Below, piece by piece: positions 1 to 7,761 of a stretch of DNA of 64,000 nt. Within the stretch, counting starts at the first letter, position 1; the number at the start of each line of letters is the position of its first letter. The notes below the pieces were generated by a model. That model saw only the letters and a program-made list of their open reading frames with translations, searched no databases and had not been told where the DNA came from. The DNA comes from JBOFWL01 sp051653605 (GTDB lineage: Bacteria; Spirochaetota; Brevinematia; Brevinematales; Brevinemataceae). The translations under genes and the position numbers were made by a program. The DNA lies in assembly GCA_051653605.1 (NCBI GenBank), contig JBOFWL010000022.1, positions 1-64,000 on the forward strand, read 5' to 3'.

Positions 1-408
1 CTTGCCATGCTGCCCCACCTTAAAGAAGAGGTTGCCCTGCGGTGCAACCTTCAAATATGTTCGTTGAACATTGAAAAATAGGTTGCCATTCCACTTAGTT
101 CCTGTAATGGTTTGGGCTATGGCAGACAGACTACGAAAGTTCTGACCTTCATAGAGGAAGGGATATTTTGGATCGCTAGTAACAAGAACCAGACGATTTT
201 TGCCTTGATAGCTTCTTAGTAATTTTGTGCCTGCTTTGAAGGACAAGGTTAGCCTTTGAGGGAGTTCTGAACCTAAGGCGAGAGCTTCTAGTTTTCTCCA
301 AGGGTAGGAGCCAGCTTTGGTATGCCACTGAAGAAGGTTTTTACAAACGGATGGTGATAGGTTGGGATTAATATCTTCTTTACGAATTTGGGATAGAGCG
401 TTTATCAT
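1..408 (-). CDS. DUF2924-like protein, 3' end beyond window edge
   Basis: The frame is open from the ATG at 408 down to base 1 (136 codons) and runs off the left edge, so the gene is partial. The start is preceded by a good GGAGA ribosome binding site. The stretch around residues 90-115 reads YEGQNFRSLSAIAQTITGT followed by KWNGNLFF. That matches the usual DUF2924 signature (Y-G-x-x-Y/F-R-S-L-S-x-I-A-x-x-I-T-G-T-x-W-x-G-x-x-F-F). DUF2924 genes commonly sit beside recombinases in prophages and mobile islands; their molecular role is not known to me. A broken copy lies at 20785-21077. The reverse transcriptase gene is just upstream on the same strand. Confidence 0.75.
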   Translation of the reverse strand, partial: MINALSQIRKEDINPNLSPSVCKNLLQWHTKAGSYPWRKLEALALGSELPQRLTLSFKAGTKLLRSYQGKNRLVLVTSDPKYPFLYEGQNFRSLSAIAQTITGTKWNGNLFFNVQRTYLKVAPQGNLFFKVGQHGK

Positions 409-465
409 GGGATTCTCCTTTTATTAGGGTATCCAATGATTGCTTACAATGGGGTGGTAAGTCAA
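111..465. repeat. Long direct repeat, copy 1 (DUF2924 locus)
   Basis: About 350 bp covering most of the DUF2924 gene, its ribosome binding site and upstream DNA is nearly identical to 20785-21134. The match begins at TTTGGGCTATGGCAGACAGA and ends at the heptamer AAGTCAA (459-465). After that heptamer the two loci diverge: here the reverse transcriptase cassette follows, and at the other copy a DUF4917-like gene follows directly. Confidence 0.9.
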
Positions 466-493
466 GAGAAATAGGAGAGTAATAGTTGAAAGA

Positions 494-2146
494 TTATTTT
501 ATATATCTCCTTATAGGAACCCTAACATCAGGTTTTTTTAGAGCAATTTTCAAACATTTATTTGCCCCATCAATACGTCGCTTAAGAATGTTAGAATGAT
601 TTCTTAATGTAGATTTTATATTTGATCCAAAACCATCTTTAAAAAGATTATCTGCTCTTTTAACGTAATCAATATAGTTCCCTTGGTGAAAATTTTGGCG
701 ACTTTTCGAAGACTTAATTGATATTTTTGTATGAGAATATAATTTATAGATTTTCCGAGAAAATATTTTATCACCTATGAGTTGAGATCCCAGCCGTTTA
801 TGTTTTTGTAATAATCCTCGTGTAGAAGATCGTATCCACATAGTCATTTTACGATAATACTTTGAAATCCCACTAGATCGCAAGCAAACGGTTTCACCAT
901 CAAAAGTAAATCCTAAATATGAAAGTCTTTTTCTCTCTGTAACTTTGGTGAAGTTGATAAAAAGACTTTTTGTACCAAGTTCATGAATTTTAACAGTCTC
1001 TTTTTTTTCTTCCTGCCAATTTTTTATAAATTGCTCAATTTCTCTTTTTACATCTTTGTTGGGAGGTGAGACAATTACAATATCATCAGAATAACGACGA
1101 AAAAAAAGATTGTATTTTTGGGACAAATCTAATAACTGTTTGTCAAAATCTAGCATATAAATATTAGAAAGTAAAGCTGAAATAGGAGTTCCTTGAGGAA
1201 TACCTATAGGATCGGTATTTATCTGAAATTTGCCCCCTTTCTTTTTAAAATCATTTCGAAATTCTCTAAATTTCAAGGGGTTTTCATAGAAATTATCTTG
1301 TAGGATTTTTAATAGAGCCATATCTGTGAATCGTCGATTATATTGATATCCTTTTTGAGAAACTTTCAAAGTGCCTTTTTGCTCAAGTTTTTCTATTTGA
1401 ATCTTTCCCGTAGAAGTTCTTGTTCTTCTCTCTAAATTTTGTTCTTTCAACTCTTTTTTAAAATATTTGAGAAGATCTATTTTATTTATATAACAATATT
1501 TAGTTAAAGATTTAAAAATATTATAATGATCTTTAGGAAGTTCACTTTGCCCCAGAAGACTAATCCACCTATTTTTTAGAATATTGTGGCTTAAATTACT
1601 AAAAAATCCTTCTATATCATATAAATAAATATAGCAATCATTATTTCGGTTATCTTTTATTTCAGTAAAAACCTCTTTTGCCATAGTAATATTGTTCCAA
1701 GCTAGTCCCTTTGATTCATAGTGTTCAGGGCGTGGGCGATAGGCAAATATACGCTCTTGTAAACCTAACTCTGTAAGTTTAGACTCATACAGATCACTTA
1801 ACATCTTAGCATAGTAAGAATAGATAAGCCGTGCTTTATGGGAAGCGTACCTGATAGGGCGCTCTTTCAAAATTTTATTTTCATTTTCAGTATTTTCTTT
1901 GATTTTTTCTCTTCTATATATTTTTCTATCTGAGTATGATATATGTTTTATTTTTGAATATCGTCGTTCAGTAATGTCATACCCAATAAATGGTAAAAAG
2001 GCATATTTGGCTATATTATTAGGATTAGTTAGAAAACTATAATAAGTTTGCTTATATTTTATCTTTATAGGAGCATCGAAATGGGCTGTATTTTTTTGAT
2101 TTTCTATATATCTTTGGAAAAATTTATTAAATTCTTTTTCATTCAT
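494..2146 (-). CDS. Reverse transcriptase, defence-associated (UG/DRT-like) candidate
   Basis: A 550-residue RNA-directed DNA polymerase. Visible core: LYDIEGFF with the first catalytic Asp at 177, GIPQGTPISALLSNIYM at 315-331, RRYSDDIVIV with the catalytic Asp pair at 354-355, and SYLGF at 409-413. The N-terminal 170 residues include RPIRYASHKARLIYSYY. The C-terminal 130 residues are basic and probably helical. No maturase, HNH or integrase domain is seen, so this is not an ordinary group II intron protein. The architecture fits stand-alone RTs of the 'unknown group'/DRT type, several of which protect against phage using a nearby non-coding RNA. I cannot assign the subgroup. The start has AGGAG ten bases upstream, and the leader (2174-2293) is unusually rich in hairpins. 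The neighbour on the other side is a restriction-modification operon. Confidence 0.85.
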   Translation of the reverse strand: MNEKEFNKFFQRYIENQKNTAHFDAPIKIKYKQTYYSFLTNPNNIAKYAFLPFIGYDITERRYSKIKHISYSDRKIYRREKIKENTENENKILKERPIRYASHKARLIYSYYAKMLSDLYESKLTELGLQERIFAYRPRPEHYESKGLAWNNITMAKEVFTEIKDNRNNDCYIYLYDIEGFFSNLSHNILKNRWISLLGQSELPKDHYNIFKSLTKYCYINKIDLLKYFKKELKEQNLERRTRTSTGKIQIEKLEQKGTLKVSQKGYQYNRRFTDMALLKILQDNFYENPLKFREFRNDFKKKGGKFQINTDPIGIPQGTPISALLSNIYMLDFDKQLLDLSQKYNLFFRRYSDDIVIVSPPNKDVKREIEQFIKNWQEEKKETVKIHELGTKSLFINFTKVTERKRLSYLGFTFDGETVCLRSSGISKYYRKMTMWIRSSTRGLLQKHKRLGSQLIGDKIFSRKIYKLYSHTKISIKSSKSRQNFHQGNYIDYVKRADNLFKDGFGSNIKSTLRNHSNILKRRIDGANKCLKIALKKPDVRVPIRRYIK

Positions 2147-2173
2147 TTTCTATATTCTCCTGTACGCACCAAA

Positions 2174-2293
2174 ACCCCACACGAGGCGGGGTATCTTTAG
2201 ATTCTGTAGAATCTTTATAATCAATAATCTAGACTTATTGATTATTTGCAGCTTCTATTCTAGAAAAGCCGTTTACACTTTTTTCAAAGTGTA
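2174..2293 (-). ncRNA. Candidate structured leader/ncRNA upstream of the reverse transcriptase
   Basis: Four inverted repeats lie in tandem just upstream of the RT gene. They are ACCCC/GGGGT at 2174-2192, AGATTC/GAATCT at 2199-2214 with a 4-nt loop, a perfect 11-bp stem ATAATCAATAA/TTATTGATTAT at 2217-2245, and TACACTTT/AAAGTGTA at 2274-2293. Read on the RT strand, the last hairpin before the gene is GC-rich and followed by TTTT, like an attenuator. Several defence RTs (DRT2, DRT9, retrons) use an RNA encoded directly upstream. That this is such an RNA is inference; it could also be a transcription-control region. Confidence 0.45.
2257..2287 (-). promoter_or_regulatory. Possible RT promoter
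   Basis: On the minus strand TTGAAA (2282-2287) and TAGAAT (2257-2262) are separated by 19 bp, which is slightly long. A transcript from here would carry the three gene-proximal hairpins. Two direct copies of GTGTACAAT (2289-2297 and 2302-2310) lie immediately upstream and could be operator half-sites. Confidence 0.3.
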
Positions 2294-2338
2294 CAATAAA
2301 GGTGTACAATGTGTGATATAATAAACATAGGAGAACCC

Positions 2339-2491
2339 ATGCAAACTATAACGTTTATTGTTGTGTCAACTTTACTGGCAGAATACTCTTATATGAGTAT
2401 ATCTGAAAGCAGAGCGAGCAGGCTAAATAATTATTTAGAATGCTTGCGACAACTGTTGACAAGTTTAACAATATCCCTTAAAATCAACTAA
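2339..2491 (+). CDS. Short unrecognised ORF
   Basis: A 50-codon frame starts at an ATG preceded by TAGGAG at good spacing. A TATAAT at 2317-2322 could be a -10 box, but I see no convincing -35. The beginning, MQTITFIVVST, faintly resembles the first strand of serine recombinases, yet no catalytic serine context or later motifs follow. It may be a remnant of a recombinase or may not be coding. It lies inside the cassette bounded by the AAGTCAA repeats. Confidence 0.25.
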   Translation: MQTITFIVVSTLLAEYSYMSISESRASRLNNYLECLRQLLTSLTISLKIN

Positions 2492-2541
2492 TACTACTAG
2501 CTACTCTAAGCACATCATTATAACACACAACAAATTTAAAG

Positions 2542-2587
2542 TCAAATTTTCAAAGCTAATTTCAAAAAAGAATCATTCAATGCTTTT
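2542..2587 (-). pseudogene. Tail of a DUF4917-like gene
   Basis: The last 15 codons, reading KALNDSFLKLALKI then TGA, match the 3' end of the frameshifted gene at 21131-22205 with one base change. The rest of the gene is missing here and the restriction-modification operon takes its place. The TGA stop lies within the AAGTCAA repeat at 2539-2545. Confidence 0.7.
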
Positions 2588-2601
2588 ATCCCCTAATAAA
2601 A

Positions 2602-3234
2602 CTAACCCTGTGTTTCTATCTCTATAATTTTTTTAATTCTTGTATCAAAATCTCCTTTTTCTAACTTGAGTAATAGGTTTTCGCAAAAATCTTTATTAGC
2701 ACAGTGGTCAAATATTACACAATAGTGGTCATAATAAATTCCAGTGATAATTTTTTTAGAGCTATCTGATATGAAAATATCAGAAAATTCCTGCTTAATA
2801 CCATCTTTGCCCACTAATTTAGCGTGGAAAATCCAATTTTCTGTACTCATTTTTAAAAGAATCTTTAAAATAGTAACTTGCTCTTCTTTTGTTAATAAAT
2901 CTCTTTCGCCTATAAAAGATAAAATAATATTCAATATAGAGTTATCATCTTGAGGAATAGTTTCATTCCCGGTTTCTTTAATAAAATACCACTCTAAATC
3001 TTCCCATTTATAATATTTATCTTTGTCATCCCAATGGACAATTTTGTGTTTCTCATAATAGTAAATCAATTGCTTAAGGCACTCTTGGGCATAAGCTTTA
3101 TAGGTTTTAAAGCTCTTCCGCTTACGAAAAGCCTCATACACTTGCTTTCCACCCCAATAAAGGCCAGTAATCATAAAAGATACCCCAGCTGAAATCAATG
3201 CTGATAATATATTACTATCCATATTAACACCCAT
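2602..3234 (-). CDS. Small membrane-anchored protein paired with the restriction enzyme
   Basis: 210 residues with one predicted N-terminal membrane helix (about residues 9-29, SALISAGVSFMITGLYWGG), then a charged, mostly helical cytoplasmic part. I recognise no domain. The ATG overlaps the stop of the upstream type IIG gene by 11 bp and has GGGAG upstream, so the two are cotranscribed and probably translationally coupled. ATG at 3222 (MDSNIL) is an alternative start. Coupling to a restriction gene suggests an accessory part of that system, such as a membrane sensor, effector or regulator, but nothing in the protein shows which. Confidence 0.7.
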   Translation of the reverse strand: MGVNMDSNILSALISAGVSFMITGLYWGGKQVYEAFRKRKSFKTYKAYAQECLKQLIYYYEKHKIVHWDDKDKYYKWEDLEWYFIKETGNETIPQDDNSILNIILSFIGERDLLTKEEQVTILKILLKMSTENWIFHAKLVGKDGIKQEFSDIFISDSSKKIITGIYYDHYCVIFDHCANKDFCENLLLKLEKGDFDTRIKKIIEIETQG

Positions 3235-6200
3235 CCCCCAGCTCCCTGAGCACCTCCAGCGTCTCTACGCTAACGCGAACCAGCCTAGGCACGAGATCGA
3301 ACAACCCCGCCCGAATCTCTTTCCAGTTGTAGGTGTCTAGCCCCTCGTCGATGAGGGTTTTGTGGTGAAGCTCCTTTTCGGGGTTGAGCTTTTTGAACTT
3401 GTGATACTCCACAACCCAATCGATGGCAGATCGCGAGCCAATCTTGTAGTCGAAGGCCTCAAGGGGGATGCCCTCAATGCGGTTTTTAGCGTCGAGGTGG
3501 AGCACCCCCAGCTTTTTGTCTATCTTCATGGGATGGGTGACTCTATTCTTATTAGGGTTTTCAATTCCTTCGGGCAAAAAGCTGTCGTCACGAGTAATTT
3601 TCAAGCCCTCATACGCCTCTATAGCCTCGTAGTGAGCATGTAAGTCGATTAACTTCTGCCCCAAACAAGAAAACTTGTTAAAGTCGTCGTACAAGGGGAT
3701 ACGAGGATAATCCGTTTTAAGGTTGTCGGCATACTTTTGCTGGTAGGCAGGCGAGGAAAGCACCCCGTAACAATAGGCAAACACCTGCTCGGGTGTAATA
3801 TTAGCCCCGTAGCGCTCCTTAAATAAGCCCATGCCCCAGTCCGTAATATTTAGCAGTTTCTTTCCGTCTTCGGTCGCTCCTGTGCGTCCTGCACCCGCGA
3901 CACTTCGGGCATCCATGCCCTCGTATCTATAGAGGGGCACTGATATAGCAGGGTCTCCAAAACTATTTAGATCTATCATAAATTTAGAGGCATAAATTGG
4001 AACACCATGGCGAGAACCAATTACAGGCATATTAATACAAATATTCTCACCCTCTTTACCTGTAGGGAACAACCTTCGGTTGACTCCTATAACGTCAATC
4101 ATACCGTCTTGAAAGGCTAAGTATTGCTTGCAAAAAGGGCGGTATAACGAAGGACGAATAACCTCAAGATTAAATTGATATTCTTTATCATACTGCATAT
4201 CTTTTAGTAAGTCTCTGCTCCATTTAATAGAGTAATCCAAATCTTGTTTCATCGTAAACTCAAAATCTCTGTCAAGGGCGCTACAAATATCAATTCTCTC
4301 TTCTTTAGATGCTCCTTCCTTAATGTTGATAGTAGCTTTTTCTTGCAATAACTGTAAATAGGCTTTGCTAAATGTATCTCTTTCTTTATCGTAAACAGAG
4401 ATCATCTTTTTAACCTTGTTTTCTAGCTGGGTAGGGTTAAAATCGTAAGCCCAATTATCACGGTTAGTGGCTACTCCCAAGCTAAATAGTTGGAAGATTG
4501 CCTTTTCGTCACCTATGCCTTTATTTTTAACCTCTTTACTAATAAGGGCAGGGTGTTCGGTAAAGTCTTCTGCTCCAAAATTAAGCCATTGCCCCGTTTT
4601 ACTGGGCAGTACTTGCTCAAAGGGTATCTTCTTAAAATCCTTTTTAAACGAGGTTAGTTGGTAAAGCTTTTCTTGTCTGTTGGCAAAGTCGGGCATGGTG
4701 CAGTAAACAATCTTTGCCTTTTTCTCTTTAATAGCACTATCTTTAATTAAAAAGACAATCGCCGTCCCCACCATAATATTAAAAACGTTTTGCCCTTCGG
4801 TTTTATCGTTTTTGCGGGCATTGCCTTTCAAATCAACAATATAAACGTAGTCAAACTCGTTTTGCACGCACTTGCGGAAGCCGTCATCCTGCCGTGCATC
4901 AATATAGCTATTATTGGTAATAAAGCTAATCATCCCATGCTCGTTAAGCCTATCACTTGCCCAGCGGATAAATCGTTTATACATATCAAATTGCTTTGTT
5001 TTTTGGGCGGTGCTTTCTTTAACGTAGGTATTTTTTATTCTCTCGTCCACATGGACATAAATCTTATTTTTGTTGTTGTGGTTTTCGCTTTTCTGGTTGG
5101 CGTTGTAGGGTGGGTTGCCAATCACCACCGAAATATCTTGGGCGTATTGGCGTTTGGCGCGCTCTAGGTTTTCATCGTTAAAGCTTGCCATGCCAAACAG
5201 TTGTTCCTCTCCGTCTTTTTGAAATTCCAGCGTATCGATAAGGCAGATATTTTCAAAAGTTTTGTAGGATTGAGTTTTTTCGAAGTAGCTATATTCGATA
5301 TTCAAATTAGCAATGTAGTAGGGAAGAACGTCGATCTCGTTAGCGAAAAGCTCGTTATCGTATTTATCTTGTAGGCTCTTCGGGTCGAGGAACTCAATTA
5401 TCTCAGAAAGAAAAATCCCTGTGCCTGTGCATGGGTCGAGTATTTTCACCCCTCGTTGGCTGAGGTTGGTATCAAAGTGTTTATAAAGTAGCTCGTCCGT
5501 CGCTTGGATCATAAACCGCACAATTGCCAGCGGTGTATAGACAACGCCTTGCACGTCGGCTTTTTTGCTATTCAAAGCGGTGTAGAAGTCTTCGTAAAAA
5601 ATCTTGAGGACGTCTTTTTTATCTTCTTTACCCATTTGGTGGATATATTTTCTCATCACGGTGATATAGGTTTCGATTTTAGCGTCAATCTCTCGTTTTT
5701 TAGGGCCAAGCGTATTCATGAGGCTATCAACTGTTTGGGAGATAGTATTTTCTCTGTGGAAGTTCGCATCGCTAAAAAAGATGATAAAAATATCTTGAGT
5801 AAGCACATGTTGGATGATAATATCGATTACATCCTCTTGATTAACGTATTTATTCATCGATTGTTGACACATCTGGAGAAATTCTTGCAGTTGAGTATTG
5901 AATTTAGGGTTATTAACCGCCTCTTGCTGGAGAAAGTCCCTTAAATCTCCCGCTAATGAGGGTAAAATGTCTTTCAAAGTGCCCAAAGCGTTAAGAAACT
6001 CGATTTGTTCATTAGTTTCGTATTGAACAAACTTCAACAGCACGCGGTGGAGCTCGTCGGCGTCCTGCATGTCGATATCTTCGACTCTCTTGCCGTTTTG
6101 GTAGAGGACGGCTCTTAGGGTGTTCTCAAAAAGGATATTATAATGGGGGTAGTTGCGGTCATTGAGTTTTTTATCTATCTCTTTGTATAGATCGTCTTTA

Positions 6201-6433
6201 GCATCTTTATTTTCCACATGCCCAACGGGTATACCCTGCCGAAGCAAGCGGGCATCGGGGTAGCTATTAAAGAGAGTGCGTTCTAACTGCTCGTATTGGA
6301 GCATCAGTTCTTCCGCATCCGTATAGGATTTTAATAGCTCATAAAAAATAGGGCGAAGATTTTGTTCGTTATCTGCACCTATTTGCTTTTGTTGGTTGAT
6401 TTTCTTATAGTAAGTTACTAATTGAGATTGCAT
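3224..6433 (-). CDS. Type IIG/ISP-like restriction-modification enzyme (nuclease-methylase fusion)
   Basis: About 1069 residues, acting on DNA in the cytoplasm. The N-terminal domain has a PD-(D/E)XK-type pattern: PD at 59-60 and E-N-K at 74-76. The central N6-adenine methyltransferase shows motif I DPCTGTG at 333-339 and motif IV NPPY at 440-443. The C-terminal third should hold target recognition. No helicase motifs are visible, so it is type IIG rather than a full ISP enzyme. The frame could extend upstream to 6487, but a promoter (TTGCAG, 17 bp, TATAAT at 6459-6487) overlaps that extension and AAGGA precedes the ATG at 6433, which I therefore choose. The ends of the gene look GC-richer than the AT-rich middle (about 3960-4760), hinting at a mosaic or transferred gene. 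A relic of a related gene lies at 42499-42705. Confidence 0.85.
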   Translation of the reverse strand: MQSQLVTYYKKINQQKQIGADNEQNLRPIFYELLKSYTDAEELMLQYEQLERTLFNSYPDARLLRQGIPVGHVENKDAKDDLYKEIDKKLNDRNYPHYNILFENTLRAVLYQNGKRVEDIDMQDADELHRVLLKFVQYETNEQIEFLNALGTLKDILPSLAGDLRDFLQQEAVNNPKFNTQLQEFLQMCQQSMNKYVNQEDVIDIIIQHVLTQDIFIIFFSDANFHRENTISQTVDSLMNTLGPKKREIDAKIETYITVMRKYIHQMGKEDKKDVLKIFYEDFYTALNSKKADVQGVVYTPLAIVRFMIQATDELLYKHFDTNLSQRGVKILDPCTGTGIFLSEIIEFLDPKSLQDKYDNELFANEIDVLPYYIANLNIEYSYFEKTQSYKTFENICLIDTLEFQKDGEEQLFGMASFNDENLERAKRQYAQDISVVIGNPPYNANQKSENHNNKNKIYVHVDERIKNTYVKESTAQKTKQFDMYKRFIRWASDRLNEHGMISFITNNSYIDARQDDGFRKCVQNEFDYVYIVDLKGNARKNDKTEGQNVFNIMVGTAIVFLIKDSAIKEKKAKIVYCTMPDFANRQEKLYQLTSFKKDFKKIPFEQVLPSKTGQWLNFGAEDFTEHPALISKEVKNKGIGDEKAIFQLFSLGVATNRDNWAYDFNPTQLENKVKKMISVYDKERDTFSKAYLQLLQEKATINIKEGASKEERIDICSALDRDFEFTMKQDLDYSIKWSRDLLKDMQYDKEYQFNLEVIRPSLYRPFCKQYLAFQDGMIDVIGVNRRLFPTGKEGENICINMPVIGSRHGVPIYASKFMIDLNSFGDPAISVPLYRYEGMDARSVAGAGRTGATEDGKKLLNITDWGMGLFKERYGANITPEQVFAYCYGVLSSPAYQQKYADNLKTDYPRIPLYDDFNKFSCLGQKLIDLHAHYEAIEAYEGLKITRDDSFLPEGIENPNKNRVTHPMKIDKKLGVLHLDAKNRIEGIPLEAFDYKIGSRSAIDWVVEYHKFKKLNPEKELHHKTLIDEGLDTYNWKEIRAGLFDLVPRLVRVSVETLEVLRELGDGC

Positions 6434-6458
6434 AAACCCGTCCTTATTATCACGAGAT

Positions 6459-6487
6459 ATTATACTGTATTGGGTTAATTTCTGCAA
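6459..6487 (-). promoter_or_regulatory. Promoter of the restriction-modification operon
   Basis: Minus-strand -35 TTGCAG (6482-6487) and -10 TATAAT (6459-6464) with 17-bp spacing. It lies inside the longest possible reading frame of the restriction gene and shows that translation starts at 6433. Confidence 0.7.
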
Positions 6488-6560
6488 TCCTAGAATATCT
6501 AAAATTTATCTACCCTACTAGAAGTACTCCCAAAATTGTTGATATTATTTTTCTAAAAAT

Positions 6561-6593
6561 AAAAACGCAAGGGCTGTCATCCATTGCGTTTTT
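6561..6593. terminator. Bidirectional terminator
   Basis: Perfect 10-bp stem AAAAACGCAA/TTGCGTTTTT with A and T runs on both sides. It closes the sulfoquinovose operon (minus strand). Confidence 0.75.
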
Positions 6594-6607
6594 ATAAAGA
6601 TAAAAAT

Positions 6608-7723
6608 TTATTTTCTCATCTCTTGTTTGTGGACCGTGTTGAGAGCAGCTTCATGTCTAGCAACATATTGTTCCAATTTGGCAATCCAAGGGCGAACCTC
6701 TTCTCCAGATTGGGCAATAAGGGTATCTTTTAAGCCAGCAGTAGCTTCTTTAAAGAGTTTTAATTCTTCAGCACTAGGAGTATAAATTTTACCCCCTTTA
6801 GCACGAAATTCTTCATAAGCAGCAACTTGAGCAAGCTTAGGGAAGGAATTTAACCAAGTGCGCATATCTTCAAAAGAGTCTACAACAATTTTCTGGAGAT
6901 CTTCAGGCATGGATGCCAACTTGTCAGAATTAATAAACCAGAATGCGGCAAGGTAAGAGTGATTGTCTAAAACATAGTAGTGGAGGCTTTCATGTAATTT
7001 GGCATTTACGATGTCAACCATACTGAGGTTAGCCCCGTCAACAACTCCTGTAGAAAGGGATGTGTAGATTTCAGCATAAGGCATAGCTGTAGGAACAGCT
7101 CCCATAGAAGACACGAGATCTTGTTGAACCTTAGCTGGCACGGTGCGAATCTTTAGCCCTTTGAGATCAGATGGGGTGTGGACTTCTTTTTTAGTAGTAG
7201 CAAAACTTCTCCATCCTCCACTAGAAGCAATCATCATTAGGTGAAGCTTAGGTTGTTTTTTGAGAATATCTTTTCGGATTTCATCAACAAAAGCGTAATC
7301 GCCATATACGGCTTCAGCTACACGATCTCCAGAGAATACGTAAGGAAGATCGAAAACGGCGGCAGGAGCCCAATAAGCAGCGAGGTCTCCTGTGACTTTG
7401 AAAATATCCAGAGTTCCATTTACAAGCCCGGTAACACCTTCTTTACCACTGGCTGCAAGTTGTCCATTGGGATAAATTTTTATCCCAATACGACCGTTAG
7501 ATTTGTTTTCAACAGCAGCTTTAAATACCAACGAAGCTAAATGATTATAACCCTCGGTATTGTGATCGTGAGATGTGGTAAGGACAAATTCAGCATTTGC
7601 TGGAACATCTTGGTATGATAAAGAGCCTTTTTTTGCACCTGCAGGAGCGTTGCCTTGAGCTTTAGGTGCCCCTCCGCAAGATGCAAGAGTGACTAACATA
7701 GCTGTAAAAATGATTTTTTTCAT
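6608..7723 (-). CDS. TRAP transporter substrate-binding lipoprotein (DctP family), sulfoquinovose operon
   Basis: 371 residues. The start at 7723 has AAGGAG upstream. It gives a lipoprotein signal, MKKIIFTAMLVTLASC, with the lipid Cys at the LASC lipobox; the longer frame to 7789 lacks such a start. DctP-family features include the ligand-binding Arg in LKGLKIRTVP and the late stretch TSLSTGVVDGANLSM. The protein would capture an anionic solute outside the inner membrane and deliver it to the DctQ-DctM permease encoded at the promoter-proximal end of the same operon. Context suggests sulfoquinovose or sulfoquinovosyl glycerol as ligand, since the glycosidase here is cytoplasmic. This is inferred from neighbours, not from the binding site. 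Confidence 0.85.
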   Translation of the reverse strand: MKKIIFTAMLVTLASCGGAPKAQGNAPAGAKKGSLSYQDVPANAEFVLTTSHDHNTEGYNHLASLVFKAAVENKSNGRIGIKIYPNGQLAASGKEGVTGLVNGTLDIFKVTGDLAAYWAPAAVFDLPYVFSGDRVAEAVYGDYAFVDEIRKDILKKQPKLHLMMIASSGGWRSFATTKKEVHTPSDLKGLKIRTVPAKVQQDLVSSMGAVPTAMPYAEIYTSLSTGVVDGANLSMVDIVNAKLHESLHYYVLDNHSYLAAFWFINSDKLASMPEDLQKIVVDSFEDMRTWLNSFPKLAQVAAYEEFRAKGGKIYTPSAEELKLFKEATAGLKDTLIAQSGEEVRPWIAKLEQYVARHEAALNTVHKQEMRK

Positions 7724-7761
7724 GTAAATCTCCTTATTGTATAGTAGATACAAATACGTTT

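Noticed and set aside
2174..2192. CRISPR-like repeat or att site at the GC-rich hairpin
   Set aside because: Only single copies of each hairpin occur; there is no repeat-spacer series anywhere in the window.
2174..2310. Retron-type msr/msd assignment of the RT leader
   Set aside because: Inverted repeats fit a structured RNA, but I see no clear pair of outer repeats enclosing msr and msd, nor the retron-specific RT signature. I kept the broader call of candidate ncRNA.
5504..5944. Plus-strand 146-codon ORF within the restriction gene
   Set aside because: It is antisense to a well-supported coding region and has no motif or start signal of its own.
6434..6487. N-terminal extension of the restriction enzyme
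   Set aside because: A good promoter overlaps these codons and a ribosome binding site lies at the inner ATG.
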